A stretch of 64,000 bases of DNA from Vicinamibacterales bacterium (GTDB taxonomy: Bacteria > Acidobacteriota > Vicinamibacteria > Vicinamibacterales > JAKQTR01): the NCBI GenBank assembly GCA_025456345.1, contig JALOKU010000003.1, positions 1 to 64,000 on the forward strand, read 5' to 3'. Position 1 is the first letter of the stretch. Each line of letters begins with the position of its first letter. Under the pieces are notes generated by a model. That model did no database searches and had not been told where the DNA came from. It worked only from the letters and a program-made list of their open reading frames with translations. Shown here piece by piece: positions 12,255-20,994 of this stretch. The translations under genes and the position numbers were made by a program.

Positions 12255-12670
12255 CCCGGGGAAGCGATCGTGATCCGGCGGCGGTCGCCGCCGAGGTCCT
12301 CGATCCACACCTCCACCGCGCCGGCGGGCTTGCGCACGAGCTTGCCGGCCCACTCGATCGCCACCACGCCGCCGCGGCCGAGTTCATCCAGCCCGAGGTC
12401 GTCGGCCTCTGCACCCGACAGGCGATAGAGGTCGGCGTGGAGGAGCGGCATCCGGCCCCGGTACTCCTGGATCAGCGTGAAGGTGGGGCTCGACACGTCG
12501 TGCTCGGGCGCCCCGAGCCCGACGGCCAGGCCGCGCACGAAGGCCGTCTTCCCCGCGCCCAGCTCCCCGTCCAGGAGAATGATGGCGCCTGGTTCGAGCG
12601 AACGGGCGAGGCTCGCGCCCAGATCCGCGGTGGCCTGCTCGGACTCGCTGATCACGACGACGCGGCTCAT
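12233..12670 (-). CDS. tsaE: tRNA threonylcarbamoyladenosine biosynthesis ATPase TsaE
   Basis: ATPase of the TsaBDE complex that makes t6A37 in ANN-decoding tRNAs. The protein has 145 residues, normal length. Walker A GELGAGKT is at 35-42, with the family motif SPTFTLIQEY and HADLYRL downstream. The ATG overlaps the nnr stop by 4 nt (ATGA), showing coupling. Neighbouring nnrE-nnrD and tsaE often occur together in bacteria (some have fused forms). The last residues are encoded inside the heptamer repeat at 12220-12254. Confidence 0.96.
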   Translation of the reverse strand: MSRVVVISESEQATADLGASLARSLEPGAIILLDGELGAGKTAFVRGLAVGLGAPEHDVSSPTFTLIQEYRGRMPLLHADLYRLSGAEADDLGLDELGRGGVVAIEWAGKLVRKPAGAVEVWIEDLGGDRRRITIASPGPLAPGA

Positions 12671-14244
12671 GACGCGCGGCGCGCGCCCGCCCCGCCGGAC
12701 GCCAGCTCGAGCGTCGCCGCGCCCAGGTGCGAGACGATGTCGCCGGCCGTCATGGCCGCTTCGCCGAGGTCGGACGCCGCGAGGTCGCCGGCGGCGCCAT
12801 GCAGGTACACCGCGAGCAGACAGGCCGCGGTCACGTCGAGGCCCTGCGCCAGCCATCCGGCCACCATCCCCGTCAGCACGTCGCCGGACCCGCCGGTGGC
12901 CATGCCAGGATTGCCCGTAGGATTGATGTAGACGACGCCTTCCGGCGTCGCGATCAGCGTCCGGTAGCCCTTGAGGATCACATGCAGCCCGTGGCCCACG
13001 GCGAAGGTGCGGGCCACCGTCAGCCGCTGCCGCTGCACGTCTGCCACGGAGAGGCCGGCGAGCCTCGCCATTTCGCCCGGGTGCGGCGTGATGACGACGG
13101 GCCGATCTGGCGTGCCGCGCAGCGCTGCCGGATGGGCCGACGCGACGGTGAGCGCGTCGGCGTCGAGCACGAGCGGCGCCGTCGACTGCTCGAGCAGCGC
13201 CAGGACGAGCGCGGCCTGATCGGCGCCGGTGCCCAGGCCCGGGCCTGCCGCCACAACGTCGTGTTCCCCGCCGATCACGGCGGCTGCGGCCGCGCGCGAG
13301 ACGGTGCCGTCGGGCAGCTCCTCGAGCGCAGCCGTCATGTACTCGGCGCCCATGCTCGCGACAATCGGCAGGCACGATGCGGGCGTGGCCACCGTGACAA
13401 GGCCGGCGCCGCTGCGCAGCGCCGCCACCGCGCCGAGATGGGCGGCGCCGGTTCTGCCGCGTGAGCCCGCGACGATCAGGGCGTGGCCGAAATGCCCCTT
13501 GTGCGCGTCGGGCGGGCGGGCCGCCACAAGGGGCCGCACGTCTTCTGCGAGGACGCCCTCGATGCGCGGGCCAGGCAGGCCGTCGATGACCGACGGCGGA
13601 ATGCCGATGTCCGCGACCACGACCGACCCGGCCACGTCTTCGCCAGGAGGCAGCATCAGCGACAGCTTCGGTGCGCCGAAGGTGACCGTGAGAACCGCTT
13701 CGATGACGGGTCCGATTGGCTCCGGGTCGTCGGCGGAGAGTCCGCTCGGCAAGTCGACGGCCACCACCGGCACCGCGCTCGCGTTGAGGTCCAGGGCGAT
13801 GGTCTCGGCCAGACCCGCCAGCGGGGCCGTCAGACCTGTGCCAAAGAGGGCGTCGACGATCAGATCCCGCCGCAGCACTTCCCCGCCGTAACGCTCCCAG
13901 TCCTGGGCCGTCTGGACTTCGATGACGTCGAGGCCGAGGCGCGCGAGAATGTCGAGATTCAGCCGTGCGTCGCCGCGGATGTCGGCCGCCGTGCCGACGA
14001 TGAAGACCTGCACGTCAATGCCGTCCTGCCAGAGGACGCGCGCGATGACGAACCCATCGCCCCCGTTGTTGCCGCGGCCGGCCAGCACGGCCACGCGCGC
14101 CTCATCCAGCCTGTCGAACGCGGCTTCCATGGCCGACACCACCCGGCGTCCCGCGTTCTCCATCAGCACCGCCGAGGGCACGCCAATCTCCTGGATGGTG
14201 CGGCGGTCGGCTTCGCGCATCTGGTCGCCGTTCACTACGCGCAT
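12667..14244 (-). CDS. nnrD: Bifunctional NAD(P)HX epimerase / ADP-dependent NAD(P)HX dehydratase
   Basis: Repairs hydrated NAD(P)H: the N-terminal YjeF_N half epimerises R- and S-NAD(P)HX, and the C-terminal carbohydrate-kinase-like half dehydrates S-NAD(P)HX using ADP. About 525 residues. The N-terminal part starts MRVVNGDQMREADRRTI, with GRGNNGGDGFVIAR. The C-terminal half holds HKGHFGHALIVAGSRG, GAGLVTVATP, TPHPGEMARL and NPTGNPGMATGGSGDVLTG, the dehydratase signature. ATG 14244 is chosen because AGGAG lies 7 nt upstream. Upstream codons to 14355 are open but give an Arg/Pro-rich leader. It overlaps tsaE by 4 nt. Confidence 0.96.
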   Translation of the reverse strand: MRVVNGDQMREADRRTIQEIGVPSAVLMENAGRRVVSAMEAAFDRLDEARVAVLAGRGNNGGDGFVIARVLWQDGIDVQVFIVGTAADIRGDARLNLDILARLGLDVIEVQTAQDWERYGGEVLRRDLIVDALFGTGLTAPLAGLAETIALDLNASAVPVVAVDLPSGLSADDPEPIGPVIEAVLTVTFGAPKLSLMLPPGEDVAGSVVVADIGIPPSVIDGLPGPRIEGVLAEDVRPLVAARPPDAHKGHFGHALIVAGSRGRTGAAHLGAVAALRSGAGLVTVATPASCLPIVASMGAEYMTAALEELPDGTVSRAAAAAVIGGEHDVVAAGPGLGTGADQAALVLALLEQSTAPLVLDADALTVASAHPAALRGTPDRPVVITPHPGEMARLAGLSVADVQRQRLTVARTFAVGHGLHVILKGYRTLIATPEGVVYINPTGNPGMATGGSGDVLTGMVAGWLAQGLDVTAACLLAVYLHGAAGDLAASDLGEAAMTAGDIVSHLGAATLELASGGAGARRAS

Positions 14245-14369
14245 GGCCCTGCTCCTGGGGCCGCGGCGGGGCTGCTCCCGCGGCGGCTTGCGCGCACTGT
14301 ACCACAAGAGGTACGGTACCGGTCCGGCGCGGCGCCCTTGCCGACGCCCACTCACGGGAGACTGCCAGC

Positions 14370-15269
14370 ATGTCCGCAGTGGCCTACGTCAACGGGCGAA
14401 TCTGTTCGCCGCAGGACGCCACGATCTCGGTCTTCGACCATGGGTTCCTGTACGGCGAAGGCGTGTACGAGGTCCTGCGCACGTATGGCGGCGAACTGTT
14501 CCTGGTGGACCGGCATTTCCGGAGGCTGCGGGCGTCGGCCTCGATGATCACCCTCGACGTCGGCATGGCCGACAGCGCCCTCGAAGGCATCGTCGTCGAG
14601 ACGATGGCCGCGCAACGGGCTGCCGCCGGCGCAGCGGCGCAGGGCCACGAAATCCTCGCGCGAGTCCTTGTGACGCGGGGCATCGGGGAGATGAACTACG
14701 ACCCCTCGAAATCGCCGCATCCGTCGCTGGTGGTCATCGTGAAGCCGCTGGTGCCGCTGCCCGCCTCTACCTACGAGCGCGGCGTGGCGGTGGCGCTGGT
14801 GTCGGTTGTCCGCAACCATCCGGCGTCGGTGGACCCGCGCATCAAGTCGAACAACCTGCTGAACAACGTGCTGGCGATGCAGGAGGCGCTCCGGCGCGGG
14901 CCGTACTTCGAAGCCATTCTGAGGAACTTTCGAGGTGAGCTCTCGGAGTGCTCGCAGTCGAACCTGTTCCTGGTCACAGACGGCACGGTCCGCACGCCGG
15001 CCCTCGATGCCGGCCTGCTGGCAGGCATCACCCGCGAGTTCGTCGAAGAGGTGGCGGTCGACACGGGCATTCCGACGGTGGACGCCGTCCTGCGCGACGA
15101 CGACCTGTTCGGTGCCGACGAGGCGTTCCTGACGAGCACCTCGAAGGAGATCGTCCCGATTGTCCGCGTCGACGACCGGGTGATCGGCGGCGGCCGTCCC
15201 GGGCCGATCACCCTGCGCCTGCTCGACGCCTATCGCCGCACGGCCAGGGCCGTCGCCGGCCGGCGCTAG
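14370..15269 (+). CDS. Class IV PLP aminotransferase (branched-chain or D-amino-acid type)
   Basis: Fold-type IV PLP enzyme, 299 residues. N-terminal FDHGFLYGEGVYEVLRTYGG is typical of branched-chain and D-amino-acid aminotransferases. The PLP lysine lies in DPRIKSNNLLNN, and the cofactor phosphate loop is near SECSQSNLFLV. The late motif FLTSTSKEIVPIV suits IlvE/Dat rather than aminodeoxychorismate lyase, but I cannot settle the substrate. It stands alone on the plus strand, divergent from nnr. Its stop codon is interlocked with that of gcvP in a shared CTAG at 15266-15269. Confidence 0.88.
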   Translation: MSAVAYVNGRICSPQDATISVFDHGFLYGEGVYEVLRTYGGELFLVDRHFRRLRASASMITLDVGMADSALEGIVVETMAAQRAAAGAAAQGHEILARVLVTRGIGEMNYDPSKSPHPSLVVIVKPLVPLPASTYERGVAVALVSVVRNHPASVDPRIKSNNLLNNVLAMQEALRRGPYFEAILRNFRGELSECSQSNLFLVTDGTVRTPALDAGLLAGITREFVEEVAVDTGIPTVDAVLRDDDLFGADEAFLTSTSKEIVPIVRVDDRVIGGGRPGPITLRLLDAYRRTARAVAGRR

Positions 15270-18148
15270 CCCTTGTCGCCGGGCTCGCCGTACGCGTCCA
15301 TCGGCGGACACGCGCAGACCAGGTTGCGGTCGCCGTACGGGTTGTCGATCCGCCCCACGCTCGGCCAGAACTTGTTCAGCCTGACGAACGGGAGCGGGAA
15401 CACCGCCTGCTGGCGCGAGTACGGATGCGTCCAGGTGTCGCTCGACGCCACCGCCATCGTGTGCGGGGCGTTTTTGAGCACGTTGTCCCTGGGGTCGCTC
15501 TTGCCGTCAACCACGTCCTGGATTTCCTGGCGGATGGCGATCATCGCGTCGCAGAACCGGTCCAGTTCGTCGAGCGGCTCGCTCTCGGTCGGCTCGACCA
15601 TGAGCGTGCCTGGCACCGGGAACGACACCGTCGGCGCGTGGAAGCCGTAGTCCATGAGCCGCTTGGCCACGTCGCCCTCTTCGACGCCGGCGGCCTTGAA
15701 CCCGCGCAGGTCGAAGATCATCTCGTGGGCGCACCGCCCGCGCGCGTTCGTGTAGAGCACGGGGTAGTACGCCTTCAGGCGCGACGCGATGTAATTCGCG
15801 TTCAGAATGGCGTACTTCGTGGCGTCGGTCATGCCTGCGCCGCCGAGAAGCGAGACGTACGCGTATGAGATGAGCAGAATGCTGGCCGATCCGAAAGGCG
15901 CGCCCGAGACGGCGTGAATGGCCTTCTCGCCGCCGGTCGGCAGGAGGGCGTGGCCGGGAAGGTACGGCGCCAGGTGCGCCGCCACGGCGATGGGCCCCAT
16001 GCCGGGGCCGCCGCCGCCGTGCGGGATGGCGAACGTCTTGTGCAGGTTGAGGTGGCACACGTCGGCGCCGATCGCGGCCGGGCTCGTCAGGCCGAGCTGC
16101 GCGTTGAGATTCGCCCCGTCCATGTACACCTGCCCGCCGTGCTCGTGGACGACGCGGCAGATCTGCTGCACGGCGTCCTCGAAGACACCGTGCGTCGACG
16201 GGTACGTGATCATGAGCGCGGCCAGGGTGTCGGCGTGCTCGCGCGCCTTCGCGCCGAGGTCGGCCACGTCGATGTTGCCGTTCGCATCGCAGGCGACCAC
16301 CACCACCTTCATCCCCGCCATGACCGCACTGGCCGGGTTCGTGCCGTGGGCCGACGACGGGATGAGCACGACGTCGCGATGGAGATCGCCGCGGTCGCGG
16401 TGCCAGGCCCGGATGACCATCAACCCCGCGAACTCGCCCTGCGCGCCCGAGTTCGGCTGCAGGCTGACCGCCGCGAACCCGGTGACGTCGCGCAGCACCG
16501 CGTCAAGGCCCGCGATCACCTCGGCGTACCCGGCCGCCTGGTCGGCTGGCGCAAACGGGTGCACGCCGGCGAACTCGGGCCAGGTGACCGCCTCCATGAT
16601 GGCGGCGGCGTTGAGCTTCATCGTGCAGGAGCCGAGCGGGATCATGGAGGTGTCGAGGCCCACGTCCTTGCGCTCGAGCGCCTTCAGGAACCGCATCATG
16701 GACGTTTCCGAATGATAGCGGTGGAACACGGGATGCGTGAGGAAGTCCGACGTCCGGACCAGGGGCGCGGGCCACGCCGGCGCACCGCCGGACTGCGCGG
16801 CCGCCGCCGGCTCGGACCCGCCGAGCGCACGCGCGAAGATCCCGGCCACCGCGTCCACGTCGGCCGGCGAGGCGGCTTCGTCGAGCGCAATGCCGATCTC
16901 ATCAGGGCGCGACGCGTCGAAGCGGAAGTTGTAGCCGGCGGCGAGGGCCGCCTGCCTGATGCCCTCGCGCCTGCCCGCCGGCACGGTCAGCGCGAGCGTG
17001 TCGAAGTAGGCGGCGTTCTGCTGCGTGCACCCCAGGGCCGCCAGGCGCCCGGCCAGCTCGCGCGCGAGGCCGTGCACGTGTCCGGCGATCCGCTTCAGGC
17101 CGTCGGAGCCATGGTAGACGCCGTACATCGCCGCCATGGTGGCCAGCAGCGCCTGCGCCGTGCAGATGTTCGACGTGGCCTTGTCGCGCCGGATGTGCTG
17201 CTCGCGCGTCTGCAGCGCCATCCGGAAGGCGCGGTTGCCCTGCGCGTCGACCGAGACGCCGATGATGCGGCCTGGCGCCTGCCGGATGTACTGGTCGCGC
17301 GTGGCGAAAAACGCCGCATGCGGGCCGCCGTTGCCCATCGGGACGCCGAAGCGCTGGGCGCTGCCGAGGACCACGTCCGCGCCCATCTCTCCGGGCGGCG
17401 TGGCCAGAACCAGCGCCAGCAGATCCGTGGCGACGGCCACCAGGGCCCCGGCGGCATGGGCGCGGGCGATGACGCCGCGCAGGTCGTGCAGGGCCCCCCG
17501 CTCGTCCGGTGTCTGCAGCAGCACGCCGAAGACGCGGTCGTCGAACACCATGCGGTCCGGGTCTGCGACGGCCAGTTCGATGCCGAGCGGCTCCGCACGG
17601 CACGCCAGAACGTCGAGCGTCTGCGGGAAGCACCCGGACGAGACCGCGAACACCGATCTCGTGCCGCTCTGCACCCGCCGCAGCATCGTCATGGCTTCGG
17701 CGGCCGCAGTGGGCTCGTCCAGCAGCGACGCGTTGGCCACCGGCATGCCGGTGAGATCCTCGACCAGCGTCTGGAAGGTCAGCAGCGCTTCGAGGCGGCC
17801 CTGGGCGATCTCCGCCTGGTACGGCGTGTAGGGGGTGTACCAGCTGGGATTCTCGAGGATGTTGCGCAGGATGACCGCCGGCGTCACGCAGTCGCAGTAG
17901 CCCAGGCCGATGAGCGACCGCATGGGGCGGTTCTGGCGCGCGACGCCGCGAAGCCGGCCGAGGAACTCGTGCTCGCTCTCCGCCTCGAGCGATGAGGGCG
18001 GCTCCTTCAGGCGGATGCTCGCGGGGATGGCCTCCTCCATCAGCGCGTCGAGCGACGGCGTGCCGATGAGCCTCAGCATCTGGTCGCGCTCGGATGGACG
18101 GGGGCCGATGTGCCGCGACTGAAACGAACCGGTGTAGTCAGGATTCAT
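15266..18148 (-). CDS. gcvP: Glycine dehydrogenase (decarboxylating), single-chain P-protein
   Basis: PLP enzyme of the glycine cleavage system; decarboxylates glycine and passes aminomethyl to lipoyl-GcvH. The protein has 960 residues, the fused form rather than the two-subunit form. The N-terminal half includes YTPYQAEIAQGRLEAL; the C-terminal half has the PLP lysine Lys704 in HLNLHKTFAIPHGGGGPG. ATG 18148 (MNPDYTGSFQSRHIGP) is the family start; 53 upstream codons are open but Arg/Pro-rich. It is third in the gcvT-gcvH-gcvP operon, 82 nt after gcvH. Stop TAG is on the other strand of the same CTAG that ends the convergent aminotransferase gene. Confidence 0.97.
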   Translation of the reverse strand: MNPDYTGSFQSRHIGPRPSERDQMLRLIGTPSLDALMEEAIPASIRLKEPPSSLEAESEHEFLGRLRGVARQNRPMRSLIGLGYCDCVTPAVILRNILENPSWYTPYTPYQAEIAQGRLEALLTFQTLVEDLTGMPVANASLLDEPTAAAEAMTMLRRVQSGTRSVFAVSSGCFPQTLDVLACRAEPLGIELAVADPDRMVFDDRVFGVLLQTPDERGALHDLRGVIARAHAAGALVAVATDLLALVLATPPGEMGADVVLGSAQRFGVPMGNGGPHAAFFATRDQYIRQAPGRIIGVSVDAQGNRAFRMALQTREQHIRRDKATSNICTAQALLATMAAMYGVYHGSDGLKRIAGHVHGLARELAGRLAALGCTQQNAAYFDTLALTVPAGRREGIRQAALAAGYNFRFDASRPDEIGIALDEAASPADVDAVAGIFARALGGSEPAAAAQSGGAPAWPAPLVRTSDFLTHPVFHRYHSETSMMRFLKALERKDVGLDTSMIPLGSCTMKLNAAAIMEAVTWPEFAGVHPFAPADQAAGYAEVIAGLDAVLRDVTGFAAVSLQPNSGAQGEFAGLMVIRAWHRDRGDLHRDVVLIPSSAHGTNPASAVMAGMKVVVVACDANGNIDVADLGAKAREHADTLAALMITYPSTHGVFEDAVQQICRVVHEHGGQVYMDGANLNAQLGLTSPAAIGADVCHLNLHKTFAIPHGGGGPGMGPIAVAAHLAPYLPGHALLPTGGEKAIHAVSGAPFGSASILLISYAYVSLLGGAGMTDATKYAILNANYIASRLKAYYPVLYTNARGRCAHEMIFDLRGFKAAGVEEGDVAKRLMDYGFHAPTVSFPVPGTLMVEPTESEPLDELDRFCDAMIAIRQEIQDVVDGKSDPRDNVLKNAPHTMAVASSDTWTHPYSRQQAVFPLPFVRLNKFWPSVGRIDNPYGDRNLVCACPPMDAYGEPGDKG

Positions 18149-18230
18149 GGGTAGTCCCGTTCCTCGGGCAGGCGGACGCCCCCTGGGCCCGGCGGGCGGC
18201 CGCGCACCGTCGCCGGGGAGAGGGACCACG

Positions 18231-18602
18231 CTACTTGACCAGATCGGAATACTGTTCAGAGGCCATGAGCGAAGCGAGTTCGCCGGGGCTGGCCAGCTTG
18301 ATCTCAATCATCCAGCTGGCGTGCGGGTCGGCGTTCACGTTCTCGGGCTTCTCGGCCAGCGCACCGTTGACCGCCGTCACCACCCCCGACACCGGGCTGT
18401 AGAGCTCCGACACGGCCTTCACCGACTCGACGGTCCCGAAGGTCTCGCCGACCTTGAGCGCGCGTCCGGCCTGGGGCAGGTCGAGGTACACGACATCGCC
18501 CAGCTGCTTCTGGGCGTAGTCGGTGATGCCCACCTGGGCGGTCTCGCCGGTCACCTTGATCCACTCGTGGTCTTTTGTGTACTTGAAGTCGGCTGGATAC
18601 AT
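18231..18602 (-). CDS. gcvH: Glycine cleavage system H protein
   Basis: Carries the aminomethyl intermediate on a lipoyl arm between P, T and L proteins. The protein has 123 residues. The lipoylation site is Lys62 in GTVESVKAVSELYSP. The N-terminus YPADFKYTKDHEWIKV is typical. A GAGAGGGTGAC ribosome site lies within the end of gcvT, and only one base separates the genes. Confidence 0.97.
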   Translation of the reverse strand: MYPADFKYTKDHEWIKVTGETAQVGITDYAQKQLGDVVYLDLPQAGRALKVGETFGTVESVKAVSELYSPVSGVVTAVNGALAEKPENVNADPHASWMIEIKLASPGELASLMASEQYSDLVK

Positions 18603-18603
18603 G

Positions 18604-19719
18604 TCACCCTCTCGGTCGTTTGTAGAACGGCAGCGGGACGACCGTCGCGCGGGCCAGCCGGCCCCGGACGTCCACGTCGAATGCGGAGCCCGGCGCCGAG
18701 TTGGCGACGGGCACGTACGCCATGCCGATGGCCTTCTTGAGGAACGGCGTCTGTGTGCCGCTGGTGACGCGGCCGGCCGCGGCGCCGCCGATGATCACCG
18801 GATAGCCGTGCCTCGCGATGGCCCGGTCCAACATCTCGAACCCGACGAGCCGGCGGGCGACCCCGCGGGACTTCTGTTCGGCCAGGGCCTGGCGGCCAAG
18901 GAAGTCGCCCTTGTGCCAGCCGATGATCCACTCGAGGTCCGCGTCGAGCACCGTCGTCGTGTCGTCGATGTCGTTCCCGTACAGCCGCATCGCGGCCTCG
19001 AGGCGCAGCGTGTCGCGGGCGCCCAGGCCCGCCGGCACGATCTCCTCGTCCCTGCCGGCCTCCAGGATCGCGTCCCACACCGTCACGGCCTGCTGCGGCG
19101 GAACGAACACCTCGAACCCGTCCTCGCCGGTGTACCCCGTGCGTGAGAGCGTACCGCGCACGCCGGCGATCTCGCCGTGGGCGAACCAGTAGTACTTGAT
19201 GCCGGCCAGGTCCACGTTGCTCACCCGCTGCATCACCTGCCGGGCGAGCGGGCCCTGGAGCGCGATGAGCGCGTAGCGGGCGCTGGTGTCCACCACGGCG
19301 GCGTCGAATCGCCGGGTCTGCTCGACGATCCAGGCGACGTCCTTGGCGACATTCGAGGCGTTGATGACCAGGAGGAAATGGTCGTCGGCGAACCGGTAGA
19401 CCAGCATGTCGTCGACGAAGGTCCCGGCCGGCGTCGTGAGGCCCGCATAGTGGGCCTGGCCGATCTTCAAACGGGACGCGTCATTGGAGCTGATCCACTG
19501 GACCGCCGCGAGGGCGTCCGTGCCGGCGAGTTCGACCTGGCCCATGTGGGTGACGTCGAACAGGCCGGCCCGGGTACGCACGGCAAGGTGCTCCTGAGAC
19601 AGGCCGGAGTATTCCACCGGCATCTCCCAGCCGGCGAACGGCACCATCCGGGCACCGAGCGCACGGTGACGGGCGTTGAGCGGCGTCTGCTTCACTGGAG
19701 CGTCTGGAGTGTGGCTCAT
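18604..19719 (-). CDS. gcvT: Aminomethyltransferase (glycine cleavage T protein)
   Basis: Transfers the methylene of aminomethyl-GcvH to tetrahydrofolate and releases ammonia. The protein has 371 residues. Visible family motifs include FAGWEMPVEYSG, FDVTHMGQVELAG, the central SRTGYTGEDGFEVFVP and, near the C-terminus, GRVTSGTQTPFLKKAIGMAYV. First gene of gcvTHP. I looked for a glycine riboswitch upstream and saw none in the 97-nt gap. A weak promoter candidate is at 19750-19779. The L protein (lpd) is not nearby. Confidence 0.97.
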   Translation of the reverse strand: MSHTPDAPVKQTPLNARHRALGARMVPFAGWEMPVEYSGLSQEHLAVRTRAGLFDVTHMGQVELAGTDALAAVQWISSNDASRLKIGQAHYAGLTTPAGTFVDDMLVYRFADDHFLLVINASNVAKDVAWIVEQTRRFDAAVVDTSARYALIALQGPLARQVMQRVSNVDLAGIKYYWFAHGEIAGVRGTLSRTGYTGEDGFEVFVPPQQAVTVWDAILEAGRDEEIVPAGLGARDTLRLEAAMRLYGNDIDDTTTVLDADLEWIIGWHKGDFLGRQALAEQKSRGVARRLVGFEMLDRAIARHGYPVIIGGAAAGRVTSGTQTPFLKKAIGMAYVPVANSAPGSAFDVDVRGRLARATVVPLPFYKRPRG

Positions 19720-19749
19720 GGGATGCGCGCGAGGGGCAAGGACCAGCCC

Positions 19750-19779
19750 ACACTACTATGGCCGCTCGGGGGCGGTCAA
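19750..19779 (-). promoter_or_regulatory. Possible promoter of gcvTHP
   Basis: Minus strand TTGACC (19779-19774), 18-nt spacer, TAGTGT (19755-19750). The -10 matches only 3 of 6 positions, so this is tentative. Confidence 0.3.
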
Positions 19780-19816
19780 GCGATGCGGGCTGGTCCTCTG
19801 AAACGCGCAGGCGGAT

Positions 19817-20005
19817 CTACCGCCGCTTCACGCGACGTCTGCGAACGCCGGCGACAAGGGCCGCCGCCCCGAGCAGGATGCCCCACACCAGCGGGGGCCG
19901 CCGCCAGGCCTCGGGCGACAGCGGCACCACGATTGCGGCAACGGGACCGGCCAGGCAGACGGCGGCTGCCGCGGTCACGAGCACTTCGCGCAGGAGCGTG
20001 CGCAT
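19817..20005 (-). CDS. Small membrane protein of unknown function
   Basis: 62 residues with two predicted membrane helices (LVTAAAAVCLAGPVAAIVV and VWGILLGAAALVAG) and a strongly basic tail RRRRVKRR that should stay in the cytoplasm. It begins one base after the stop of the secreted protein at 20007-20807, so the two form an operon. No family recognised. A gene this small could be spurious, but frame, spacing and topology argue for it. Confidence 0.55.
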   Translation of the reverse strand: MRTLLREVLVTAAAAVCLAGPVAAIVVPLSPEAWRRPPLVWGILLGAAALVAGVRRRRVKRR

Positions 20006-20006
20006 C

Positions 20007-20807
20007 CTAGGTGACCTTCAAGGGGATCGAGGAGCAGCCGATGAAGCGGAACCACGCGGATTCCGCCCTCAAGAGCCAGGTGAACGCGCACACTTCCTGG
20101 AGGCCGGGAAACCACTTCACGTCGTCCACGCACTGCGAGAAGTCGTCCCACGCAGCGACGACCTCCCCCTCGTATTCGGCGTAGCAGGTCGGGGCGGCGC
20201 CGCACGAGACGCGCGACACCCGCCAGCCGGCTTCCCGCCTGGCCGGGGCGCGGCGGTCCACCGCGCCGGTGTCGCCCTGCAGAATGCCCAGCAGCACGTC
20301 CAGGTTGTCGAGTGCGACGCCCGGGGCCGACTCACGGCTCTGCTGGCTCAGGCGCCGGTGCACCCCGCGGAACGCCCGCGCGGCACGCGAGCCTGCCAGC
20401 ACGGCCTGCACGAGGTCGAGGCCGTCTTCGTCTGCCCCGTCGAGCAGAAGGACGGCGGTCTGGTCGCCCCTGGTGACGCGCAGGCGGTTGCCCGTGCGGA
20501 CGAGCACGAGGACATCCTGTCGTCCGGCGATGCGGGCGTGGAAATCGCCGTTCGGCTGGACGACCTTGCTGGCGTCCAGCTCCGCCCACGTGAGTGACGC
20601 CCGAAGCGCTCCGCCGGGCCTCGCGGTGAGCCTGAGTTCCGCTCCGGTTCCCGCATCCACCACGTCCGCGCGCTCGACCCGGCGCTGTTCCGATTGCGGA
20701 TGACCGGCGGGTGGCCGGTCCAGGAACTCGAGCGGCCCGGCCAGTGATCCCGATGCGGTCAGCACCCACCCCATGACGCACACTCCTGCAACACGCAACG
20801 AAGACAC
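20007..20807 (-). CDS. Secreted protein of unknown function
   Basis: 266 residues. GTG start at 20807 with TGGAGG 7 nt upstream gives a Sec signal peptide (SSLRVAGVCVMGWVLTASGS, then LAG). An ATG at 20774 also has a good site (AGGAG, 8 nt) but would shorten the signal n-region. The mature part has Arg/Asp-rich stretches and five cysteines, four in the C-terminal third (VSCGAAPTCYAEYEG, FSQCVDD and IGCSSIP among them), possibly disulfide-bonded. No domain recognised. It is the first gene of a pair with the small membrane protein and is separated from the regulator operon by a hairpin terminator. Confidence 0.7.
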   Translation of the reverse strand: MSSLRVAGVCVMGWVLTASGSLAGPLEFLDRPPAGHPQSEQRRVERADVVDAGTGAELRLTARPGGALRASLTWAELDASKVVQPNGDFHARIAGRQDVLVLVRTGNRLRVTRGDQTAVLLLDGADEDGLDLVQAVLAGSRAARAFRGVHRRLSQQSRESAPGVALDNLDVLLGILQGDTGAVDRRAPARREAGWRVSRVSCGAAPTCYAEYEGEVVAAWDDFSQCVDDVKWFPGLQEVCAFTWLLRAESAWFRFIGCSSIPLKVT

Positions 20808-20930
20808 GATGCATCCTCCAGCCAGCCGTCCCGGACGTTGCCGAGACGGCCGGCCACCCCGGCCTGCAACCTCGCCACGGCGCCACGCGCACGCGGCCTG
20901 CCTGGCCGAAGCGTTCCCGGAGGCTCCCGG

Positions 20931-20956
20931 AAGAAGCGCGCGGGCACCCCCGCGCG
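20931..20956 (-). terminator. Rho-independent-like terminator after the AAA+ regulator gene
   Basis: Minus-strand stem CGCGCGGG / CCCGCGCG (8 bp, loop GGTG) at 20937-20956 is followed by CTTCTT. It lies between the regulator stop (20995) and the next gene start (20807). The T tract is short. Confidence 0.55.
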
Positions 20957-20994
20957 GGCCGACCTCGTTACTGACTCCGCCGCCGCCGAGTCGC

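Noticed and set aside
14245-14369. Inverted motif GTACC...GGTAC between nnr and the aminotransferase gene
   Set aside because: A short restriction-type palindrome pair; no convincing -35/-10 or operator symmetry beyond a few bases.
15914-17995. Long plus-strand open frame inside gcvP
   Set aside because: Shadow frame; composition is Arg/Val/Gly/His-rich and gcvP is fully conserved on the other strand.
19720-19816. Glycine riboswitch before gcvT
   Set aside because: The gap is too short and lacks the conserved aptamer helices; only a weak promoter is visible.
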